Shown here: positions 7,075 to 12,609 of the stretch, piece by piece
Layout: every line of letters begins with the position of its first letter
Position numbering within the stretch: position 1 is the stretch's first letter
Source: Bathymodiolus azoricus thioautotrophic gill symbiont
Lineage (GTDB): Bacteria; Pseudomonadota; Gammaproteobacteria; PS1; Pseudothioglobaceae
Assembly (NCBI RefSeq): GCF_001298715.1
Contig: NZ_CDSC02000009.1
Span: 1-12,609 of the forward strand
Direction of reading: 5' to 3'
DNA: 12,609 nucleotides
The notes under the pieces: model-generated
What the model was told of the DNA's origin: nothing
The model's input: only the letters and a program-made list of their open reading frames with translations
Database searches by the model: none
Made by a program: the position numbers and the translations under genes

Positions 7075-7999
7075 AATCAAATAATGCGTCAATAAAGTCT
7101 TTGACAATAAATGGTTTCAGGTCGTTAATCCCTTCACCAACGCCAATATAGCGAATGGGTAATTTTAATTCATCGGCAATAGCAAAGACGACACCACCCT
7201 TAGCGGTGCCATCAAGTTTGGTAATGCTAATGCCACTTAGTTTGACCGCTTTGTTGAATTCTTTGGCTTGGTTGATTGCATTTTGACCTGCGCCACCATC
7301 AAGTACTAACATCACTTCATGAGGTGCGCTTTCATTTTGTTTGGTGATGACACGCTTGATTTTTTCTAATTCTTGCATAAGATTACCTTGAGTATGTAGT
7401 CGCCCAGCAGTATCAGCAATCAGTATATCAATATTTTTGGCTTGTGCTGATTGATAGGCATCAAAGATGACTGAGGCAGCATCAGCACCCGTATCTTGTG
7501 CCACAACAGGAATATTATTACGCTCACCCCAGACCTTGAGTTGTTCAACTGCTGCCGCACGAAAAGTATCACCGGCAGCAAGCATTACTGATTTTCCTTG
7601 ATTTTGAAATGACTTGGCGAGTTTGCCAATGGTGGTGGTTTTACCAGCGCCATTCACCCCAACTACTAAAATCACAAAAGTTTCTTGCGGGTCCGACTTC
7701 AATTGATTGCCTTCAATGAGCAACCCTGCCAATTCATCTTTTAAGAGTTGATACAAGCTATCAGTGTCTTTTAAAGTTTTTCTAGAAGCATTTTTGCGCA
7801 CAGATTCTAAAACTTTATCAGTGGTATTAATACCCATATCTGCACCGATAAGTAACATCTCTAGCTCATCTAATAAATCATCATCAATGGTTTTTTTGCC
7901 TAACAATAGTGCTGATAATCCAGAACCAAGTTTTTGCCTAGATTTGGTTAAGCGTTGTTTTAAAGAAGCCGATTTGTCTTTTTTGAAAAAATTAAACAC
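7073..7999 (-). CDS. ftsY: Signal recognition particle receptor FtsY
   Basis: FtsY is the membrane-associated GTPase that receives ribosome-bound signal recognition particle and hands nascent membrane proteins to the Sec channel. The 308 residues are almost only the NG core: the acidic A domain of Escherichia coli is reduced to MFNFFKKDKSASLKQ. GTPase motifs are GVNGAGKT at 114-121, DTFRAAAVEQL at 144-154, DTAGR at 196-200, TKLDG at 260-264 and GVGEGINDLKPF at 286-297. The family's usual DATTGQ-like element appears as DGGAGQ at 234-239. The start is a GTG chosen because the FNFFKK opening matches the family and no better start is close. It leads the minus-strand operon and lies 12 bases from the divergent M16 gene. 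The ftsE and ftsX partners often found next are absent. Confidence 0.97.
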   Translation of the reverse strand: MFNFFKKDKSASLKQRLTKSRQKLGSGLSALLLGKKTIDDDLLDELEMLLIGADMGINTTDKVLESVRKNASRKTLKDTDSLYQLLKDELAGLLIEGNQLKSDPQETFVILVVGVNGAGKTTTIGKLAKSFQNQGKSVMLAAGDTFRAAAVEQLKVWGERNNIPVVAQDTGADAASVIFDAYQSAQAKNIDILIADTAGRLHTQGNLMQELEKIKRVITKQNESAPHEVMLVLDGGAGQNAINQAKEFNKAVKLSGISITKLDGTAKGGVVFAIADELKLPIRYIGVGEGINDLKPFIVKDFIDALFD

Positions 8000-8005
8000 T
8001 ATAAT
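8000..8005 (+). promoter_or_regulatory. -10 box placed for a leaderless M16 transcript
   Basis: A perfect TATAAT ends six bases before the ATG at 8012. Counting the hexamer as -12 to -7 puts +1 on the A of that ATG, and there is no Shine-Dalgarno sequence in between. The -35 is poor: TTGTCT at 7974-7979 has a 20-base spacer and TTGAAA at 7983-7988 has 11. Confidence 0.45.
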
Positions 8006-8011
8006 AATGCA

Positions 8012-9340
8012 ATGTTAAAAAAGTTGATTTTACTATTCTTTGCTTTGTCTCAACCTTTATTTGCTAATTCACTTGATTTGGCACAACAAGGTATTACTCA
8101 AATAACATTGGGCAATGGGCTAAAAATTATTGTCAAAACTGATAGGCGTGCACCTGTCTTTATTTCTCAACTTTGGTATCAGGTAGGTGCTAGTGACGAA
8201 TCGCGTCCAACCACAGGTATCTCACATATGCTTGAACACATGATGTTTAAAGGAACAGACAATTATGGGGCAGGTGAATTTTCAAAGATTATTGCCCGTA
8301 ATGGTGGCAATGACAACGCCTTTACCTCTAAGGATTACACCGCTTATTATCAAAAAATGCACAAGTCCAAACTTGATCTTGCTATCAAGATGGAAGCCGA
8401 TAGAATGCGACATTTACGCCTGATTAATAGAGAGTTTGAAAAAGAAAGGCAAGTGGTGATTGAAGAACGCAGATTACGCATAGAGGATAACCCAAATGCC
8501 AAAGTGTTTGAGAATCTTAACCTGATTTCCTTTGATAAAAAAGGCGCTTATCATGCCCCTATTATTGGCTTTCAGGGTGACTTAGAGACTTATCGTTTGC
8601 GTGATTTACGCGATTGGTACAAAAGATATTATGCACCGAATAATGCGACTTTAGTGGTGGTGGGTGATGTTTGGGCTGATGAAGTAATTGCCTTGGCAAA
8701 AAAATATTTTGGCATTTATAAATATAACCCTGACATTGCCAAGAATAACAAACCTGCTATTGTTCATACTGGTAAGTCGCGTGTATTAAAACTCAAAGCA
8801 GAGCTGCCTTTTTATATCTTGTCTTTTCCTGTGCCAAGTCTAAAAACCACGAAAGACAAACACAATGCCTATGCTTTGGATATGCTGTCGTATATATTAG
8901 ACAATAGACTGTCTAAAACTTTGGTGAGAGAGCAACAAATCGCTTCAAGCATCAGCGTAAGTTATAGCTTATACGATAAATACAACACCTTATTTACCCT
9001 GAGTTTTACACCTGCAAAGGGTGTGGACAACCCAATAGTATTATCAGCGATTAAAACACAAATCGCCGAGTTGATTAAAAATCCTGCTGTGATTAAAAAT
9101 GAGTTGGCGCGTACCAAAACACAACTTGAAGCCGAGTTTGTTTTTGAACAAGACCGTATATCCACCCAGTCTTATTATTTGGGTATGTTGGCAACTGTTG
9201 GTTTGGGCATTGAAACAATGTTTACCTATGTGGACAAAATGAATGCTATTAGCACACACGATGTTGCGCAAATTGCCAAACAATATTTGGATTTTTCTCA
9301 GGCTAATTCGGTGGAACTCATACCACAGGGGGTTAAGTGA
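8012..9340 (+). CDS. M16 zinc peptidase, catalytic subunit
   Basis: This is a predicted periplasmic metallopeptidase of the M16 (pitrilysin/processing peptidase) family, 442 residues. The signal peptide covers about 1-18 (LLFFALSQPLFA). The inverted zinc motif is HMLEH at 72-76, and the distal metal-binding Glu lies in VVIEERRLR (Glu151/152), giving the spacing expected for HxxEH plus about 75. The second, non-catalytic M16 half follows from about residue 220. It starts 12 bases from the divergent ftsY gene and overlaps the partner subunit by four bases (GTGA), so the two are probably made together and assemble as a heterodimer. Related pairs beside ftsY occur in other gammaproteobacteria. 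The substrate is unknown. Confidence 0.93.
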   Translation: MLKKLILLFFALSQPLFANSLDLAQQGITQITLGNGLKIIVKTDRRAPVFISQLWYQVGASDESRPTTGISHMLEHMMFKGTDNYGAGEFSKIIARNGGNDNAFTSKDYTAYYQKMHKSKLDLAIKMEADRMRHLRLINREFEKERQVVIEERRLRIEDNPNAKVFENLNLISFDKKGAYHAPIIGFQGDLETYRLRDLRDWYKRYYAPNNATLVVVGDVWADEVIALAKKYFGIYKYNPDIAKNNKPAIVHTGKSRVLKLKAELPFYILSFPVPSLKTTKDKHNAYALDMLSYILDNRLSKTLVREQQIASSISVSYSLYDKYNTLFTLSFTPAKGVDNPIVLSAIKTQIAELIKNPAVIKNELARTKTQLEAEFVFEQDRISTQSYYLGMLATVGLGIETMFTYVDKMNAISTHDVAQIAKQYLDFSQANSVELIPQGVK

Positions 9341-10641
9341 AGTTTTTAGTTTTATTTTTGTTGCTTGTTAGTAGTGTTCATGCCAAGTTAAACATTCAAC
9401 ATTGGATGACACCTGAAGGTGCAAAGGTGCTCTTTGTGCAGACCAAGGGCTTGCCAATATTAGATATTTCACTTAACTTTGATGCTGCTAGTGGCAAAGA
9501 GGGTGAAAAATATGGTTTAGCGTCGTTAACCAATAGTCTGCTGGGTAGTGCCACCCAATATCGCAATGAAGAGCAAATTATTAATGCATTTGAATCATTA
9601 GGTGCACAGTTCAGTGGCTATTCGTTAAAAGATATGTCAATCGTATCATTACGCACGCTTTCAAGAGAGTCAATTTTAAGAAAATCGCTTAATATTTTTA
9701 CTGAAGTTGTTACTCAACCAAGTTTTAAGCAAAAATATCTCACCCGCGCGAAGCGTCAAATCCTGCAATCCATCAGAGCTGCTCAACAATCACCATCCAG
9801 TATTGCCTCCATTGCTTTTAATAAAGCTGTATTTGGTGAGCATCCTTACGCACATGAAGCAATTGGCACTCAAGACACCATTGGTAATATCACCACAAAA
9901 GATTTAAAGCACCATTACCAACAATTCTTTGTCGCAAAAAATCTTATCATTGCGTTGGTTGGGGATGTGAGCAAAGTCAAGGCCAAACAGATTGCGCGAC
10001 AAATTTCTCATGGACTGAATATTGGACAAAAAGCCAAAGCCAATCCAGTGGTTAAACCACTTAATGATGCGCAGGACATTCACATTGATTTCCCATCAAA
10101 ACAAACCCATTTACTTATCGGACAGACTGGCGTTAATCGCTCTCATCCTGATTTTTATCCCTTGTATTTAGGTAATCATATCTTTGGTGGTAGTGGATTA
10201 ACTTCAATCTTGAGCGGTGAAATTCGTGAGAAAAAAGGGCTCGCTTATTCGGTCTATAGTCATTTTAGTCAAATGCAGTCAAATGGCTCTTTCACCATGA
10301 AATTGCAAACCAAAATTGCCCAAGCTAATAAGGCAAGGAAAATTGCCGTTCAAACGCTAAATAATTTTATTAATAACAATATTGATAAACAAAAATTACA
10401 AGATGGCAAGGATAATATCATTGGTGGATTCGCCCTACAAACAGCATCCAATGCCAATATCTTAACTTACCTTTCTATTATCGGTTTTTATAATTTACCA
10501 CTGGATTATCTAGATACCTTTACTGATAAAATCAAGGATATTAGCACGCAAGATATTCAAAATGCCTTTGCACAGTTGATTAACACCGATAAGCTTGTCA
10601 TAGTAAGTGTGGGGCAGAAGATCAAGAATAATGGCAAATAA
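9337..10641 (+). CDS. M16 peptidase partner subunit without zinc motif
   Basis: A 434-residue M16-fold protein with a signal peptide (1-16, ending SSVHA). Where the first subunit has HMLEH this one has GLASLTNSLLG (60-70), so it cannot bind catalytic zinc by that motif. It keeps the C-half Arg/Tyr pair (EIREKKGLAYSVYS, Arg297 and Tyr304), which in heterodimeric M16 proteases positions the substrate for the zinc subunit. This is the known division of labour in mitochondrial processing peptidase and bacterial two-subunit M16B enzymes. The GTG start lies in a GTGA overlap with the upstream gene behind AGGGGG at 9327-9332, indicating coupled translation. Its end overlaps the next gene by 11 bases. 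Confidence 0.92.
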   Translation: MKFLVLFLLLVSSVHAKLNIQHWMTPEGAKVLFVQTKGLPILDISLNFDAASGKEGEKYGLASLTNSLLGSATQYRNEEQIINAFESLGAQFSGYSLKDMSIVSLRTLSRESILRKSLNIFTEVVTQPSFKQKYLTRAKRQILQSIRAAQQSPSSIASIAFNKAVFGEHPYAHEAIGTQDTIGNITTKDLKHHYQQFFVAKNLIIALVGDVSKVKAKQIARQISHGLNIGQKAKANPVVKPLNDAQDIHIDFPSKQTHLLIGQTGVNRSHPDFYPLYLGNHIFGGSGLTSILSGEIREKKGLAYSVYSHFSQMQSNGSFTMKLQTKIAQANKARKIAVQTLNNFINNNIDKQKLQDGKDNIIGGFALQTASNANILTYLSIIGFYNLPLDYLDTFTDKIKDISTQDIQNAFAQLINTDKLVIVSVGQKIKNNGK

Positions 10642-10990
10642 AGCCGTATTATTATTTTCGTATGGGACATTGCAAAATTCTACCGTACAACTTGCAACTT
10701 TTGGACGCGAACTATTTGGTTATAAAGATGAGCTACTCAACTACAGATTAGCAATGCTTGAAATTCAAGATGCAAGTGTCGTCAAACTTAGCGGTGAATC
10801 TCATCACCCAATCGCAGTACCCAGTCAATCTGACACCATATTAGGCACAGTCTTTGAAATTACCCAAGAAGAATTGGCACAGTCCGATAAATATGAAGTA
10901 GATGAGTATCAGCGTGTATTAGGAAAAATGGCATCAGGTACGCCTGCTTGGGTTTATGTTGAGTTTTTGGAGGTGCCCATAAGTGAGTAG
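10631..10990 (+). CDS. Gamma-glutamylcyclotransferase-like (AIG2-type) protein
   Basis: A 119-residue protein with the GGCT/AIG2 fold. It has FSYGTLQ at 9-15 (the YGTL substrate loop), GTVFEIT near 75-82, and KYEVDEYQRV near 90-99, which holds the acidic residues expected for catalysis. Family members convert gamma-glutamyl compounds to 5-oxoproline, but many are uncharacterised and the true substrate is unknown. I chose the ATG at 10631 over the GTG at 10607 because it gives the normal family opening (hydrophobic strand then YGTL). It overlaps the M16 partner gene by 11 bases, and the restriction-modification gene begins inside its last codons. It could belong with either neighbour. Confidence 0.85.
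   Translation: MANKAVLLFSYGTLQNSTVQLATFGRELFGYKDELLNYRLAMLEIQDASVVKLSGESHHPIAVPSQSDTILGTVFEITQEELAQSDKYEVDEYQRVLGKMASGTPAWVYVEFLEVPISE
10969..10975 (+). promoter_or_regulatory. Strong ribosome binding site for the methyltransferase subunit
   Basis: GGAGGTG lies seven bases before the GTG at 10983, within the end of the cyclotransferase gene. It supports the GTG start and suggests the first restriction-modification protein is made efficiently once the upstream message is transcribed. Confidence 0.65.
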
Positions 10991-11648
10991 AGCAGTTCAA
11001 TCAAAATCAAAACAAAGAGTGGCTGACCATGGCGAAGTATTTACTTCTGATTGTGAAGTCAATGCGATGCTTGATTTAGTCAAACAAGAAGCGGATCGTA
11101 TAGATTCCCGTTTTTTAGATCCAGCTTGCGGAACAGGGAATTTTTTAGTTGAAATATTAAGAAGAAAGTTAGCCGTTGTAGAAAGTAGATACAAAAAAAG
11201 TCAACTGGAATATGAACGATATGCCGTGATTGCGGTTACGAATATTTATGGTATTGATATTTTAGAAGATAATGTTGAAGAGTGTAGAAATCGGATTTTT
11301 AAACTATTTGATAAACAATATACTTCTTTTTACAAAAAAAAGGCGAAAGAAGAATGTAGAGTGAGCATAAAATACATTTTGGGAAAAAATATTTTAAGAG
11401 GCGACGTCCTGACCTTAAAAACCGTGGGTAGTGATGATAAACCGATTGTATTCTCTGAATGGTCTACGCTGAATGGAAGCATGATAAAAAGAAGGGATTT
11501 TACGCTGGACAATCTGCTTAAAACTGAGGAATGCAAAGTTCCTGATTCACTTTTTAGTGATTTTTACGAAACCGACCCTGCTTTTTTACCCAAACCGATA
11601 AAGGACTTTCCCTTGATGCATTTCTTAAAATTGACCGAACATGGTTAA
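10983..11648 (+). CDS. Small DNA methyltransferase-like subunit of a restriction-modification system
   Basis: A 221-residue protein of the adenine-methylase type often labelled restriction subunit M. HGEVFT at 16-21 resembles the motif X region before the SAM pocket, [12 protein letters not shown] at 44-55 is a clean motif I, and [17 protein letters not shown] at 88-104 carries the acidic motif II residue. No NPPY/DPPY catalytic motif is present. It is therefore unlikely to methylate DNA alone and may need the NPPY-containing protein encoded next. The end ([15 protein letters not shown]) matches my memory of complete family members, so it does not look truncated. The GTG start overlaps the cyclotransferase stop by 8 bases, and its own end overlaps the next gene by 8 bases. 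Confidence 0.8.
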   Translation: MSRAVQSKSKQRVADHGEVFTSDCEVNAMLDLVKQEADRIDSRFLDPACGTGNFLVEILRRKLAVVESRYKKSQLEYERYAVIAVTNIYGIDILEDNVEECRNRIFKLFDKQYTSFYKKKAKEECRVSIKYILGKNILRGDVLTLKTVGSDDKPIVFSEWSTLNGSMIKRRDFTLDNLLKTEECKVPDSLFSDFYETDPAFLPKPIKDFPLMHFLKLTEHG

Positions 11649-12609
11649 TATCAATTACAACCCTGATGTTTTATCTTGTCTTGCCAATTTGAGCAATGAC
11701 GAAGTTTTTACACCGCCTAAATTGGTTGGTGATATTTTGGATATGCTGCCAGTAGCATTATTTAGCGATAAATCTACCACTTTTCTTGACCCTGTAAGTA
11801 AATCTGGCGTATTTTTGCGTGAAATTGCCAAACGCTTAATGATGGGTTTAGAGGCTGAAATTCTCGACCAGCAACAACGCATTAACCATATTTTTGAAAA
11901 TCAATTGTATGGTATTGCCATTACCGAATTAACCGCTTTGCTTTCTCGTAGAAGTGTTTATTGCTCTAAAATCGCCAATGGCAAATATTCTATTTGTGAA
12001 ACTTTTAATAATGAAAATGGCAATATAAAGTTTGATGCGATCAATCACATTTGGAAAAACGGTAAATGTACCTTTTGCAATGCCAGTGAAGAAGTGTATA
12101 GCCGAGATGAGCAATTAGAAACCCATGCGTATCAGTTTATTCATACGGATAAACCAGAGGAGATATTTAAAATGAAATTTGATGTAATTATTGGAAATCC
12201 GCCTTATCAGTTGAGTGATGGGGGGGCATGGAAGAAGTGCAAGCCCTATTTATCATAAATTTGTTGAATAGGCTAAAAAACTAAAACCAAGGTTTTTAAC
12301 CATGATTATTCCTGCACGTTGGTATGCTGGCGGAAAAGGATTAGATGCTTTTAGAGAATCAATGCTTAATGATAGTCATATTAGAAAACTGGTTGATTTT
12401 GAAAACTCTTCAACCGTTTTTCCAGGGGTAGATATTGCTGGTGGTATTTGTTATTTCTTATGGGATAGAGATAATCAGGGGCTTTGTGAAATAACCAATG
12501 AGTATGACGGTAAAAAAATAAGTTCTCAAAGAGCATTAAATGAATTTGATACTTTTATTCGCCATAGTCAACCTGTCCCAATTATTAGAAAGGTTCTAAA
12601 GATAGAAAG
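11641..12609 (+). pseudogene. Eco57I-like adenine methylase, frameshifted and cut by a TAG; runs off the window
   Basis: The first frame (11641-12258) gives an Eco57I-type methylase N-terminal part: a degenerate motif [16 protein letters not shown], at 48-62; cysteines at 108, 119, 143 and 146 with ETHAYQFIH at 160-168, suggesting a zinc site; and motif [15 protein letters not shown] at 183-195. At a run of seven G (12220-12226) the frame goes astray and ends at 12258. Frame +2 reads on as [16 protein letters not shown], then meets TAG (12269-12271), then continues as AKKLKPRFLTMIIPARWYAGGKG and stays open to the window edge with ICYFLWDRDN. Six G would restore the first junction; the TAG sits where I recall Gln (CAG) in relatives. 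Two lesions point to a pseudogene. A fuller protein and perhaps a helicase or nuclease gene may lie beyond the edge. Confidence 0.85.
12220..12226 (+). other. Seven-G run at the methylase frameshift
   Basis: A homopolymer of seven G directly after the NPPYQLSD codons. One G fewer joins the upstream methylase frame to its downstream continuation. Such tracts slip during replication and are also prone to sequencing error. Confidence 0.8.

Noticed and set aside
7042..7107. Longer start for the periplasmic thioredoxin (22 more residues)
   Set aside because: It would overlap the end of ftsY and bury the signal peptide. The ATG at 7041 has a ribosome binding site and a normal signal sequence.
10607..10630. 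GTG start eight codons earlier for the cyclotransferase-like gene
   Set aside because: It adds an Arg-rich extension (WGRRSRI) not expected before the first strand of the fold. The ATG at 10631 fits better.
12220..12226. On/off phase-variable methylase controlled by the G run
   Set aside because: Not adopted as the main reading because restoring the frame with six G still leaves an in-frame TAG at 12269-12271.
1..12609. CRISPR arrays, tRNA or rRNA genes
   Set aside because: No regularly spaced direct repeats and no tRNA-like or rRNA-like stretches were seen; almost all of the window is protein-coding.

Overview
The window is AT-rich bacterial chromosome. Its gene content is gammaproteobacterial: hemC, argH, fmt, and an ftsY gene divergent from a pair of M16 peptidases, a neighbourhood I also associate with Pseudomonas. 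The short gaps, low GC, SoxW-like thioredoxins, a decayed insertion sequence and a broken restriction-modification gene suggest a sulfur-oxidising SUP05/Thioglobaceae-type bacterium, perhaps a mussel symbiont. That lineage call is inference from protein flavour and layout, not a search result.

Layout. 1-442: a degraded IS5-type transposase end, then a startless 39-codon reading frame (possibly the tail of a lost gene) that contains a hairpin suited to terminating the fmt operon. 443-3155 (minus): an operon of a thioredoxin-like protein, argH and fmt. 3202-4786 (plus): hemC and an unrecognised two-helix membrane protein. 4806-7999 (minus): ftsY, a periplasmic thioredoxin, a TolC-like outer-membrane channel and an unusually short HlyD-type adaptor, with no inner-membrane pump. 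8012-12609 (plus): a chain of five overlapping genes. These are an active-site M16 peptidase, its inactive-type partner, a gamma-glutamylcyclotransferase-like protein, a small methyltransferase-like subunit, and an Eco57I-like methylase.

How the genes relate. The M16 proteins look like complementary halves of one protease: the zinc motif is in the first and the Arg/Tyr substrate pair in the second. The two restriction-modification proteins also look complementary: the first has a clean SAM-binding motif and no NPPY, and the second has NPPY with a weaker motif I. The second is broken by a seven-G run (one G more than the downstream frame needs) and by an in-frame TAG 14 codons later, so the system is probably inactive as written. 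The most interesting points are this split and decaying methylase, its overlap-coupling to a housekeeping peptidase operon, the pump-less channel/adaptor pair behind ftsY, and the 12-bp divergent ftsY/M16 junction, where a TATAAT box predicts a leaderless peptidase mRNA.
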